Shown one piece after another: positions 56,080 through 64,000 of a stretch of 64,000 bases of DNA. The position numbers were made by a program, and so were the translations under genes. Below the pieces are notes generated by a model, which saw nothing but the letters and a program-made list of their open reading frames with translations, was not told the origin of the DNA and did no database searches. The stretch comes from Cellvibrionaceae bacterium AOL6 (GTDB taxonomy: Bacteria > Pseudomonadota > Gammaproteobacteria > Pseudomonadales > Cellvibrionaceae): NCBI GenBank assembly GCA_003265435.1, contig NOXC01000019.1, positions 1 to 64,000 of the forward strand, read 5' to 3'. The stretch's first letter is position 1; the number at the start of each line of letters is the position of its first letter.

Positions 56080-57245
56080 CGATTCATCCACTCGAGATTG
56101 CGCTTGATTAACGCGTTGCGGGTTTCAACCGAGGTTGCCGTTCTCAAACCATCTTCCGGCGTGTTTTTGACGTAATCCAACAACTGCCCCACCGTTGTCG
56201 TGGCGACATGGCAGCGTGTGTCGGATGACGCATAATAGATGTGGACCTGTTCGCCGTTTTGAATCCAACCGTTGCAGAACACCACATTCGACACATCCCC
56301 CACGCGCTCTTCACCCTCTGGTCCCATGAACATTCCGCCCGGCCGGTGAGTGACGCGCCAGGGTTCCTGCAGGTCCGTCATGAACATGTAAAGCACATAA
56401 CGCAATCCCGCTGCGGTATTCCGCACACCGTGCGCCAGATGCAACCAACCCTCGTCGGTTTTTAGAGGTGCCGGGCCCTGCCCATTTTTGACCTCTTTGA
56501 TGGTGTGGTACACGCGCCCATCCACGATGCGCTCTTCTTTGATCTCCGCTTGGGTAATGTCATCCGCCAAACCCCAGCCGATACCACCGCCACCGCCCAC
56601 GCTGATAAAGCCATCTTGAGGGCGGGTATAAAACGCGTATTTACCATCAACAAATTCTGGATGCAGGACCACGTTGCGCTGTTGCCCCGAATACGTCTTC
56701 AAATCGGGAAGCCGCTCCCAGTTCACAAGGTCGCGGGTACGGGCAATGCCACATTGGGCTTCCGCGGCGCTGGTGTCGTCCACGCTCTTGTCTTTACGTT
56801 CCGCACAGAACAGGCCATAAATGTAGCCATCTTCATGTTGTACCAGGCGCATGTCATACGCATTCGTTTCCGGGTCATCATTTTCAGGCATTGAAATCGG
56901 GTAGTCCCAGAAGCGGAAGTTGTCTACGCCATTTTCACTCTCCGCGACGGCAAAAAAAGATTTTCGATCGGCGCCTTCAACGCGTACGACCATGACGTAT
57001 TTTCCATTCCACAAGATGGCGCCGGGATTTAATGCCGCGTTAACACCAATACGCTCCATCAAATACGGGTTCGTCTCCGGGTTGAGGTCATAACGCCAGA
57101 AGACAGGTGCGTGTGCTGCCGTGACCACAGGGTTTTTCCAACGGGTATAAATGCCATTCCCATCTTCCTGGGGGGCATTTTTTATTGCAAGGAAAGACTC
57201 GTGCCGATCAAACAAGGCTTTTACTTTTTGTTCATACTCGCTCAT
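56076..57245 (-). CDS. GH130 4-O-beta-D-mannosyl-D-glucose phosphorylase
   Basis: 389 residues, cytoplasmic five-bladed beta-propeller. [21 protein letters not shown] at the start, [42 protein letters not shown] (catalytic Asp region), [20 protein letters not shown] and [11 protein letters not shown] all match GH130 subfamily 1. It phosphorolyses Man-beta-1,4-Glc to alpha-mannose-1-phosphate and glucose, saving an ATP. AGGAG lies 5 nt before the ATG. Acts directly after the epimerase coded next to it. Confidence 0.92.
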   Translation of the reverse strand: MSEYEQKVKALFDRHESFLAIKNAPQEDGNGIYTRWKNPVVTAAHAPVFWRYDLNPETNPYLMERIGVNAALNPGAILWNGKYVMVVRVEGADRKSFFAVAESENGVDNFRFWDYPISMPENDDPETNAYDMRLVQHEDGYIYGLFCAERKDKSVDDTSAAEAQCGIARTRDLVNWERLPDLKTYSGQQRNVVLHPEFVDGKYAFYTRPQDGFISVGGGGGIGWGLADDITQAEIKEERIVDGRVYHTIKEVKNGQGPAPLKTDEGWLHLAHGVRNTAAGLRYVLYMFMTDLQEPWRVTHRPGGMFMGPEGEERVGDVSNVVFCNGWIQNGEQVHIYYASSDTRCHVATTTVGQLLDYVKNTPEDGLRTATSVETRNALIKRNLEWMNR

Positions 57246-57287
57246 AAAATCTCCTGAAAATTCAGAATTCAGTATTTAATATCATCT

Positions 57288-57309
57288 GAGGGCGGCGCAA
57301 GTCGCCCTC
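57288..57309. repeat. Intercistronic hairpin between symporter and GH130
   Basis: GAGGGCG / CGCCCTC with an 8-nt loop in the 76-bp gap. No T-run, so it may protect or tune the mRNA and does not look like a terminator. Confidence 0.35.
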
Positions 57310-57321
57310 TACTCTCCGGCA

Positions 57322-59175
57322 TCAAGCCGGCTGCGCTGTGTTCTTGCGTTTAGCATGCTGATACCCATTTGGGTAATCCTGCATGCGGTCGTACCAATTG
57401 AGTTTGAGCACAATGCTCGCTAGGGTCGCCACCCCTACCGCCACAAAAAACGCGGGCCACTGCTGCAACACCAGCAGAATACCGATACAGGTCAGGCTGG
57501 TGTGCCAACACAGACCCACCGCCACGTTAAAGGCATCTCGACCAAAACTTTTGTTTTGCTCCAACTCGGGATGTTCCGTTTTTAACGCCTCGTACACGGG
57601 CTTCCAGAAACCCCAGGGGCGGGTTTTCAGATAAAACATTTTCAGTACCTCCATGTCATCCACTGGCGTCAACAGTGAACCGGCCACACTGGAAACAAGG
57701 CAAGCCAGGAAGATCAACGGAAAGGCGTACAATTCAGACACATCAATAAACATCATCGGAATCGCAGCGAGTATGCCCGCTAACATTCCGAAGAAATATC
57801 CATAGCCATTGAAACGCCACCAATACCACTTCAATACGTTAGCAGCGGTGTAGCCACCGTAGAGCGCGCCCACGATCCACAGTACGATCGCATTGAGCGA
57901 GGGCACCAGCAGGCCGATCAGGGTACCTGCCACCACAAAGAAAATGGAGACAAGATAGCTGAGTTTGACATAGGTACTGGCCGGCGCGTCAGGGTTGATA
58001 TAGCGCTTATAGATATCGTTAACGACGTAAGCTGGCGCGGCATTTGTCGTTGCCGCAAAGGTGGACATGTAGGCGGCGATCAAACCCGCAATCAGCAGGC
58101 CAGAAAGGCCAACCGGAATATAGTTTTTAATCGCGAATGGCAGAATTTGCTCGAAGTCGATCTCCGGACCCATCGCTTGCAAATCTCCCATAAAGAAAAC
58201 CAGCGCCAACACCGTGAGGCCGGTGATCAACATATAACGAGGCACCAGCAAAGCAACGTTTACGAAGGCGCTCATTTTGGCGGCTTCTCGCGGCGATTTC
58301 GCGGAAAGAATACGCTGCATGTCGTAGTTGGGCGCAGGCCCGGCCATGCTCACAAAAATACCGCGCAGAAGCACCATGCCAAAAAAGGCACTGAAGAGGG
58401 TCATGCCGTCATTGATAATTTTGTCGTTGGCTGTAGGTAAACTCGCCGACCAGTCGAGGTCAAGCTCACGCCCAAAACCGAGTGACAACCATCCATCGGG
58501 CACAGCGGCCTGAATCATCTCAGGCGAAACCATGTAAATCGCAATGCCACCGACCGCAATACAGGCCAGCGTCATCATGAAGAACTGCAGCACTTCAGTG
58601 AACACCACCGCGTACATACCGCCTTTTACCACATAAATCGTAGTGATGGCGGTAATGATGCTGCCATACAGAATTTCGTTCCAATATGGATCCGCCGATA
58701 GCTGCCAAGGCAAAAACACCGCAGCAAACTTGCCGATGCCAATAAAGCCATAAGCCAGATATCCGAGTACGAGACAAAGCGCGAATACGATCACGATAAT
58801 ATGCGAGAGATTAGCGCCTCGCCCCTCGCCAAAACGAAAGGTGATCCACTCAGCACCCGTCATTACACCGGAACGCCGCAACCAAATGGATAGAAACACC
58901 ATTAAAAAGATTTGATTGAATGCCGGCCATAACCAGGGCAAGTACACACTCTTGAGCCCGTAGATAAATAGCCAATACACCATCAGCATGGTGCCAGATA
59001 TATCAAACTGTCCCGACGCGTTTGAAAGTCCGAGCGTGAACCACGAGAGTTTGTTTCCACCGAGGAAGTAACTCTTCATGTTTTTTGATGCTTTTTTGGA
59101 GATCCAGAACCCAATCACCAGGGTTCCGACGACATAGGCCAAAATTATCGCTATGTCGATAAAGGCTAAACTCAT
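57322..59175 (-). CDS. Sodium:solute symporter (SSS family)
   Basis: 617 residues with about 13-14 TM helices. N-terminal IIAYVVGTLVIGFWISKK-type helix 1 and LGGNKLSWFTLGLSNASGQFDISG, the SSS motif region around helix 1-2; GLLIAGLIAAYMSTFAATTNA is the conserved helix with the Na+-site Ser/Thr pair. It would move a sugar across the inner membrane with sodium, here most likely mannobiose or mannose. 67 bp after the mannose isomerase-like gene and in the same operon as GH130 and the epimerase. Confidence 0.88.
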   Translation of the reverse strand: MSLAFIDIAIILAYVVGTLVIGFWISKKASKNMKSYFLGGNKLSWFTLGLSNASGQFDISGTMLMVYWLFIYGLKSVYLPWLWPAFNQIFLMVFLSIWLRRSGVMTGAEWITFRFGEGRGANLSHIIVIVFALCLVLGYLAYGFIGIGKFAAVFLPWQLSADPYWNEILYGSIITAITTIYVVKGGMYAVVFTEVLQFFMMTLACIAVGGIAIYMVSPEMIQAAVPDGWLSLGFGRELDLDWSASLPTANDKIINDGMTLFSAFFGMVLLRGIFVSMAGPAPNYDMQRILSAKSPREAAKMSAFVNVALLVPRYMLITGLTVLALVFFMGDLQAMGPEIDFEQILPFAIKNYIPVGLSGLLIAGLIAAYMSTFAATTNAAPAYVVNDIYKRYINPDAPASTYVKLSYLVSIFFVVAGTLIGLLVPSLNAIVLWIVGALYGGYTAANVLKWYWWRFNGYGYFFGMLAGILAAIPMMFIDVSELYAFPLIFLACLVSSVAGSLLTPVDDMEVLKMFYLKTRPWGFWKPVYEALKTEHPELEQNKSFGRDAFNVAVGLCWHTSLTCIGILLVLQQWPAFFVAVGVATLASIVLKLNWYDRMQDYPNGYQHAKRKNTAQPA

Positions 59176-59242
59176 ACATGTTCCTCAGATCGTTATTCTT
59201 GGTTTTATTCTGCCGTGAACTCACCGTGCCTGAACACGAAGC

Positions 59243-60424
59243 TCAGGCACTCTTCTCAAAAACTTCTTGTTGGCGTACTTGGCTGCAATAGTGACTGACT
59301 TCGGCACAGGCAACCACTAAATGGTACAAGGTGCTCGCCGGCGCAACTGCAGAGACAACTTCGTTGTCCGCGCCACGCTGATCGAGATAAGCGCCCTTGA
59401 CGGGTACATCCAGAAAATAGTCAAACAGTGTATGAATCGCATCCGCCGCACGCTGTTCGCACTCGTCTCGCCCTGCCCGGGCCTGTGCGATATTCGCTTT
59501 AATCACCTCGGTCATGGGCCAGCAACGCTTGGTCCCGGCGCGAGGTGCGCCATCGATATAGGTTTCGTCATACATGAGCCCGGAACGCGCATCAAAGCCG
59601 ATGGCATAAGCCCGCTCGTACAGGGCGTCCGCGTACAGGTCAACATTCCGTCCTGATAGTGCAGAATACCAACGAAGCAACCACACCCACTCCACCATAT
59701 GACCCGGCTCAATAATGCGCCCTTTGTCATTGCCAAGCACGACCCAGTCGTCCGTAAAAAACTCTAACAGTGCACCGCTGCCGCGATCAAAAAAGCGCGA
59801 CTGGAAAAGCGAAAACATTTCACTGGCTCTTGCCAGCCAGTGGCTGTCGCCACTCGCTTCGTACAACGCCATAAACGCCTCGAACAAATGCATGTGCGGA
59901 TTCTGACGCCGGCAATCCACGTCGTAGTTCCCTTCATACCAACCACCAGTGACCGCACCGAAGGTCTTGTCGAAGTACGCTAGCAAAGCCTGGGCCCGAT
60001 CCAATACGCTTTTACGACCTGTGGCACGATAGATCCAAGCGAAAGCCAGAAACATAAAGGCGTGATCGTAAAGATCCTGCCGGGCATCAATCACCTGGAA
60101 GTCCGCATCCATCAAGTGGGTGTAGCCGTCGGCAGCCGTCGTGTGCCGCGCCTGTTCCTCAATGAACCGAAGTAAGCGCAGGGACAACACATCCCCCTCC
60201 TCCAGCCAGCCCTTGCAATGCGCAAAAGCAAAGGCAAAGGCCTGACGAGCCTGTACGCGGACGCGGATGGAGACTTCCCTATCCGGCAGGCCTTCGGGCG
60301 TCAGGCGCTCATAATGCCCCCCGCTGGCAGGGTCGATTCCCTGGCCAGCCCAAAGCGGCAAGCAGGCCTCTCTCATCCAGCGCTGGAAGCGCAGATTCGC
60401 TTCGTGTAGATCCGTGTTCAACAT
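59243..60424 (-). CDS. AGE-family aldose-ketose isomerase (probable mannose isomerase)
   Basis: 393 residues, (alpha/alpha)6 barrel. RVRVQARQAFAFAFAHCKG (about 53-71), YDHAFMFLAFAWIYRATG, PHMHLFEAFMALYEASG, PGHMVEWVWLLRWYS and KRCWPMTEVIKANIA carry the Arg, Glu and His residues of AGE-type isomerases. The likely reaction is D-mannose to D-fructose, using mannose set free by mannanases; N-acylglucosamine epimerase is less likely in this context. First gene of the catabolic operon, behind the AACTAA-N6-TTAGTT palindrome. Confidence 0.8.
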   Translation of the reverse strand: MLNTDLHEANLRFQRWMREACLPLWAGQGIDPASGGHYERLTPEGLPDREVSIRVRVQARQAFAFAFAHCKGWLEEGDVLSLRLLRFIEEQARHTTAADGYTHLMDADFQVIDARQDLYDHAFMFLAFAWIYRATGRKSVLDRAQALLAYFDKTFGAVTGGWYEGNYDVDCRRQNPHMHLFEAFMALYEASGDSHWLARASEMFSLFQSRFFDRGSGALLEFFTDDWVVLGNDKGRIIEPGHMVEWVWLLRWYSALSGRNVDLYADALYERAYAIGFDARSGLMYDETYIDGAPRAGTKRCWPMTEVIKANIAQARAGRDECEQRAADAIHTLFDYFLDVPVKGAYLDQRGADNEVVSAVAPASTLYHLVVACAEVSHYCSQVRQQEVFEKSA

Positions 60425-60435
60425 GTTCGCAATGC

Positions 60436-60464
60436 AACTAACTTAACTTAGTTTAATAAGTATA
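60436..60464 (-). promoter_or_regulatory. Palindromic operator and -10 of the catabolic operon
   Basis: AACTAA (60436-60441), six bases, TTAGTT (60448-60453): an 18-bp palindrome 12 bp before the AGE isomerase ATG. Just upstream on the minus strand is TATACTTAT (60464-60456), a good -10. The overlap of -10 and palindrome near the start point fits repression by the neighbouring ROK protein. Confidence 0.45.
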
Positions 60465-60532
60465 TAGAACACGGCCAGAAGTGACAACCAAAACGGTCAC
60501 CTTTCCAGATCTTTTTGACATAAGGAATGCGC

Positions 60533-60557
60533 CGCCTCACTCAAGTGGAGTGAGGCG
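60533..60557. repeat. Hairpin downstream of the ROK regulator gene
   Basis: Perfect 10-bp arms CGCCTCACTC / GAGTGAGGCG with a 5-nt loop, 46 bp after the ROK stop. No T-run on the minus strand. May partly terminate regulator transcription ahead of the catabolic operon. Confidence 0.45.
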
Positions 60558-60602
60558 TACGAGCAGATTTTTATGAGAGTGCGCGCGACCACGCCTACGG
60601 GC

Positions 60603-61826
60603 TTAGCGCGCGTCGCTGAACTTGGCTTTCGGGGAGTAGGTTGAGTCCAGAGGCAGGGTTGCCGCGCCAATCGCCGACGCGTCGCTACCAAAGGACCCCT
60701 TGCGAATCTTCGGCATGGTCAGGCCTCTGAGCGGAGTGTCTTCCAACTTCTGCTTCAAACGCTCGATGATCCGCGTCACCAGGGCCAAGTCATCATCCTC
60801 GCAATCGAGGATAAACTCCGGCACATCAACGATGGATTGAAAGGCATACACGGCAATCTCCAGTGCACTGACACAATCTTCGACCCAAGCCGTGACCGCT
60901 TGGGGCATGGCCTCCATCGCAGTACTGAGTTCCGCCTGCGACTCAATCGTTGCCCCCTCACTTCGCAGGTAAACAACCAGAGAGTGCAAAGAGCAGCGGT
61001 TGGTTAGAAAGGTCGTGGAATGCCCCAATTTGGAGTGGCTGGTGGTAATGGCCCCCGGCTCGACGGGCAACAAGCCGATGTCACCCGCATTCCAAGACGC
61101 GCCATTGCGGCAATCCCCATCCAGCACGAGCCCACCACCCAGGCTTTGCACGAGCGGTGAGCCAAAGAATAGATAGATGAAATCCTCAGATTTCACTCCA
61201 ACGCCATAGATTAGCTCTGCGATCGCCGCCGCATTCGCATCGTTTTGCGTCACAGTGGGTAAACCTGTCAACTTCTCAAGCTCCAGCGCGAGATCGAAGT
61301 CATCCCACTGATGCCAATCTGTATGCGACTCCTGCTTCCAGCTGCCAATATTGTAAGGTTGAGCAATACCAATCCCCGCAATGCGCTCCATCACACTACT
61401 CGGTAATGATTCCAGCAGGCTGGAGAGATCCTTGTGAATCAGATCCAGAGCGATGTCCGGCGTCGGTAGGATCATTGTATGCTTCTTTGTGACTACGACC
61501 TCACCGACAAAATTGATCAAGACCGTTTCGATGTGCCCACGGTTGATACTGACGCCCAAGCCATAGGCACCTTCACGCGCGAGCGAAAACAAGGTGGCTG
61601 GCTGCCCCATATCGCCTTGGACCTTGCCGACTTTTTCGACGAGCCCTTTTTCTTGCAGCGAGCTGATAATGCCGCCCACGGCCGCAGCGGTCAGGCCTGT
61701 TTCGCGGGCCAGGTTCGCCTTTGATTCTCGCTGCTTCAGTCGCAGCAAGTGCAAAATATACTTCTCATTGAAGCGGCAATTAACGATCGGGTTACTGGCT
61801 ACTCTGTTCTGCACGTGCGTTTCCAA
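60603..61826 (-). CDS. ROK-family transcriptional regulator
   Basis: 407 residues. N-terminal MarR-like winged helix (about 15-85: NEKYILHLLRLKQRESKANLARETGL), then a ROK sugar-binding domain (about 90-395) with TQNDANAAAIAELIYG and LGGGLVLDGDCRNGASWNAGDIG. The Cys-rich zinc motif CXCGXXGCXE of NagC/Mlc and ROK kinases is missing, and the usual GE/GH before it is GD. Begins with TTG, with AAGG 9 nt upstream. As the only regulator in the locus it is the natural candidate to sense mannose or manno-oligosaccharide and control the flanking operons. Confidence 0.85.
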   Translation of the reverse strand: METHVQNRVASNPIVNCRFNEKYILHLLRLKQRESKANLARETGLTAAAVGGIISSLQEKGLVEKVGKVQGDMGQPATLFSLAREGAYGLGVSINRGHIETVLINFVGEVVVTKKHTMILPTPDIALDLIHKDLSSLLESLPSSVMERIAGIGIAQPYNIGSWKQESHTDWHQWDDFDLALELEKLTGLPTVTQNDANAAAIAELIYGVGVKSEDFIYLFFGSPLVQSLGGGLVLDGDCRNGASWNAGDIGLLPVEPGAITTSHSKLGHSTTFLTNRCSLHSLVVYLRSEGATIESQAELSTAMEAMPQAVTAWVEDCVSALEIAVYAFQSIVDVPEFILDCEDDDLALVTRIIERLKQKLEDTPLRGLTMPKIRKGSFGSDASAIGAATLPLDSTYSPKAKFSDAR

Positions 61827-62030
61827 GCTGACTGACCTTCAATGAGGCCATGAGATTCTAAAGATGTTTTAATAAATCGGTTAATATGACAAATATAAGC
61901 ATGCTTTGCAAAATATAATCCGTTTTCTCCTGCGCGGCAGCCCTTCCAAATTGACGCTATATTAATCTATGCGTCCCTGCTTTACATCGCAACGGACCAG
62001 AAAGGCAAAAGACAGAAGCCCGGAGCACTC

Positions 62031-62894
62031 ATGCATAACCGTTGTCATACACTCATCCCCCCTTTCGCGCTGAACATGCTGTGCGGCTTTTACTGTTTAC
62101 TTATGGCCGGTGCGGCCCTGAGCCACGACGCTCCGCCTCCGGAAAACGCCACGCACATTAAACTTTGGGCGGGCGGCCATGCCCCTTCCCGATTACAGTA
62201 TGAACTCGCACTGCTGACGGCCATTCTCGACACCACCGTGGAAGACTATGGCCCTTACCATATCGATATATCGCGTGAGCCCTTGCCGGTAAACCGGGGC
62301 CGAAAAATGCTGGCACAGGGTGACTTTCACCTTATTCCCGCTCAGGACTGGGTTAATAAAGCCGAACAAGAGCAGTTTTACTACCGCATCCCCTACCCAA
62401 TATGGCGCGGCTTGCTAGGCTACCGCCAACTGATGGTGCGCGAAGACCACCTCGACGCTTTTGCCGCGGTGACGCGCCCGGAAGACCTGCAAAAATTCAC
62501 GGCGGGGCAAGGCGAGCGCTGGGCCGATTCGGAATACTATCTGCGAAATAACATCGACGTCGTCACGAGCATGCAGTTTGACAACTTATTTTCGATGCTG
62601 AATCGTGGCCGTTTCGACTTCCTTCCCCTCGGGATTAATGAAATGCAAGGTAGCCTTGCAATCGCCAATGAACAACACCCTGCGCTTACGGTTGTACCCC
62701 ACTTGATTATTCACTACCCCATGCCGATCTATTTTCAAGTTAACCGCCGTTATATGGCCCTGGCAGAACGCATCGAAACCGGCCTCACTCGAGCCGAAAA
62801 AGCCGGTACGCTTGACCGCGTTTTTAGAGAGTACAACGGGCCTATGGTCGACTATATAGACGCGCCAGAAACCAGAATCATTCACCTGAACTGA
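62031..62894 (+). CDS. Periplasmic substrate-binding-like protein (orphan)
   Basis: 287 residues. Signal peptide (hydrophobic core about 14-30, ...AALSHDA) and a type II solute-binding fold: YHIDISREPLPVNRGRKMLAQ, then RIPYPIWRGLLGYRQLMVR and NLFSMLNRGRFDFLPLGINEM. It looks like the amino-acid-binding (PBP2, SBP_bac_3) group but no permease or ATPase is nearby, so it may be a sensor partner or unrelated to transport. GGAG lies about 6 nt before the ATG. The 249 bp after it up to csrA hold no gene I can support. Confidence 0.65.
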   Translation: MHNRCHTLIPPFALNMLCGFYCLLMAGAALSHDAPPPENATHIKLWAGGHAPSRLQYELALLTAILDTTVEDYGPYHIDISREPLPVNRGRKMLAQGDFHLIPAQDWVNKAEQEQFYYRIPYPIWRGLLGYRQLMVREDHLDAFAAVTRPEDLQKFTAGQGERWADSEYYLRNNIDVVTSMQFDNLFSMLNRGRFDFLPLGINEMQGSLAIANEQHPALTVVPHLIIHYPMPIYFQVNRRYMALAERIETGLTRAEKAGTLDRVFREYNGPMVDYIDAPETRIIHLN

Positions 62895-63143
62895 CACGAC
62901 TCTCCCCCGTCTCGCATCACGGGCATTCCCCCGCTCACTGCCTGAAGGCGCTTTCATTCCAACAACGCACGAATACCGCGCCAACGCGCGCTCACTTCTT
63001 TCCGAATAAGGGACAAACGCTTGGCATACAGGGTCAAGTTCGTCCAAGGCCTTCCCCCTAATCTAACACTGTAGCGGATGCACAGGGACTCAACCCGGCA
63101 TCCAACCCCTATCAAACAGGTATGAAATGGAAAGGAGTGAGTT

Positions 63144-63353
63144 ATGTTGGTACTGACACGTAAAAAAGGCGAAGTTCTGATGATTGGTGATGATATTTCC
63201 ATCACCTTCCTGGAAACACGCGGCGCACAAGTGCGCATCGGCATCGAAGCCCCCAAGCACGTTGCCGTGCATCGAAAAGAGATTTACGACCGCATTGTTG
63301 CGGAGAAAGAAGCGGCCACACCCGCCATGGCGGAAGATTGGGCTGATTCGTAA
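63144..63353 (+). CDS. csrA: Carbon storage regulator CsrA/RsmA
   Basis: 69-residue RNA-binding dimer that binds GGA motifs in mRNA leaders. [39 protein letters not shown] with Arg44 and Val40 region intact. The C-terminal tail ([16 protein letters not shown]) is acidic. AAAGGAG 6 nt before the ATG is itself a GGA site, which would allow self-control. A strong terminator follows. Confidence 0.96.
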   Translation: MLVLTRKKGEVLMIGDDISITFLETRGAQVRIGIEAPKHVAVHRKEIYDRIVAEKEAATPAMAEDWADS

Positions 63354-63397
63354 ACCGATTGGTTATGTCCCTCCCCGCACATAGACATGTGCTTTCA

Positions 63398-63433
63398 GGC
63401 GAGCAGTGAGCGATTCACTCCTCGCCTTTTTTT
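63398..63433 (+). terminator. Rho-independent terminator of csrA
   Basis: Stem GGCGAG-C-AGTGA / TCACT-C-CTCGCC with one C-C mismatch, 5-nt loop, followed by seven T (63427-63433). Confidence 0.9.
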
Positions 63434-63444
63434 CATCCCCACAA

Positions 63445-63458
63445 TGACGTATACGTCA
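63445..63458. promoter_or_regulatory. 14-bp palindrome upstream of the phosphate transporter
   Basis: TGACGTATACGTCA is a perfect palindrome. A further inverted repeat, CACGACAC (63501-63508) / GTGTCGTG (63519-63526), lies in the probable leader. CTGTCAT at 63473-63479 resembles one half of a Pho box, but the second half is poor. Regulator unknown. Confidence 0.4.
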
Positions 63459-63555
63459 ATTTGCAATAATCCTCTGTCATACTGCGTGAGACATTGAGTC
63501 CACGACACCGATTCACGTGTGTCGTGAATATCCTCGTTCCAGGATGGGCCACCTA

Positions 63556-64000
63556 ATGACCTCTTCAAACGACACGCGCTTCAATCTGTTTTTTGCCATT
63601 TTATTGTTAGGCGTCAGCGCCTACTTTTTATTTTGGGGCTTGGGCTACACCCAGTCTCACCACGTCACCCTCTTTGTGCTCGCCAGCGCCTTCGGCTTGT
63701 TTATGGCATTCAACATCGGTGGCAATGATGTCGCGAACTCTTTCGGCACGAGCGTGGGAGCCGGGACGCTGACGGTGAAGCAGGCGCTGCTTGTGGCGGC
63801 GATTTTTGAGGTTAGCGGTGCGGTATTGGCCGGCGGAGAAGTCACCAAAACGATCCGTAGCGGCATCGTCGATCTGTCCGGAATGGAAATCAACACGCTC
63901 GATTTTATCTTCATTATGATGTCCGCGTTACTCGCGGCGGCAGCGTGGCTACTCTTTGCAAGCCGCCGAGGCTTCCCCGTCTCGACCACCCACTCCATTA
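63556..64000 (+). CDS. PiT-family inorganic phosphate transporter, N-terminal part (cut by window edge)
   Basis: The first 148 codons of an open frame that runs off the right edge. Three to four TM helices are visible. [22 protein letters not shown] (about 35-56) with the GANDVANA-like PiT signature, [21 protein letters not shown], and [13 protein letters not shown] at the end are typical. Moves phosphate with a proton or sodium ion. ATG chosen as the first in-frame start; no strong ribosome site (AGGATGGG is 9-16 nt upstream). Confidence 0.9.
   Translation, partial: MTSSNDTRFNLFFAILLLGVSAYFLFWGLGYTQSHHVTLFVLASAFGLFMAFNIGGNDVANSFGTSVGAGTLTVKQALLVAAIFEVSGAVLAGGEVTKTIRSGIVDLSGMEINTLDFIFIMMSALLAAAAWLLFASRRGFPVSTTHSI

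Noticed and set aside
1-64000. CRISPR arrays, prophage or toxin-antitoxin modules
   Set aside because: No regularly spaced direct repeats, phage structural genes, integrase or small paired toxin-antitoxin frames were seen.

Overview
The window reads as chromosome of a free-living, polysaccharide-degrading marine or soil gammaproteobacterium, most like the Cellvibrionales (Saccharophagus, Marinimicrobium, Cellvibrio relatives). Reasons: a fused tyrA-aroA gene next to pheA and gyrA, the order ruvC-ruvA-ruvB-ybgC-tolQRAB-pal-cpoB-queE-queC-tRNA-Lys-nadA familiar from Pseudomonas-type genomes, a TonB-dependent receptor of the Xanthomonas/Caulobacter type, and a large plant or algal mannan locus. 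The placement is inferred from gene content only. No prophage, integrase, transposase gene or CRISPR array was seen.

Layout. 0-7.4 kb (minus strand): pyrF (cut by the window edge), comEA, an outer-membrane barrel, tyrA-aroA, pheA, gyrA. 7.7-18.1 kb: mixed housekeeping genes (SpoU methyltransferase, TraB/GumN protein, rlmA, rmuC, exonuclease III, Wzi-like barrel plus a second barrel, rimI, a holD-like gene, leuA). 18.5-21.5 kb: a three-gene signalling operon made of a one-piece PilJ/PAS/HPt/CheA-type kinase, a CheY-like regulator and a CheX phosphatase. 21.8-32.2 kb: nadA, a damaged tRNA-Lys array, queC-queE, the Tol-Pal operon and ruvABC. tolA is split by a -1 frameshift at a perfect A AAA AAC heptamer.

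32.3-39.0 kb: an LPS or surface-glycan cluster with four glycosyltransferases, a PAPS-type sulfotransferase and two LpxL-like acyltransferases. It ends in a dispersed palindromic repeat and a strong terminator.

39.1-61.8 kb: a mannan utilisation locus. Surface lipoproteins and secreted enzymes (two GH5 mannanases and a third GH5-like enzyme, a GH27 alpha-galactosidase, an SGNH acetylesterase, a sulfatase) would strip decorations and cut the backbone. A TonB-dependent receptor and a sodium symporter would import the oligosaccharides. In the cytoplasm a mannobiose 2-epimerase and a GH130 phosphorylase would turn mannobiose into mannose-1-phosphate and glucose, and an AGE-family mannose isomerase would handle free mannose. 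A ROK-family regulator sits at the head of the catabolic operon. The first GH5 enzyme appears to carry three beta-sandwich modules inserted inside its TIM barrel, between strands 7 and 8. 62.0-64.0 kb: an orphan periplasmic binding protein, csrA and the start of a PiT phosphate transporter.
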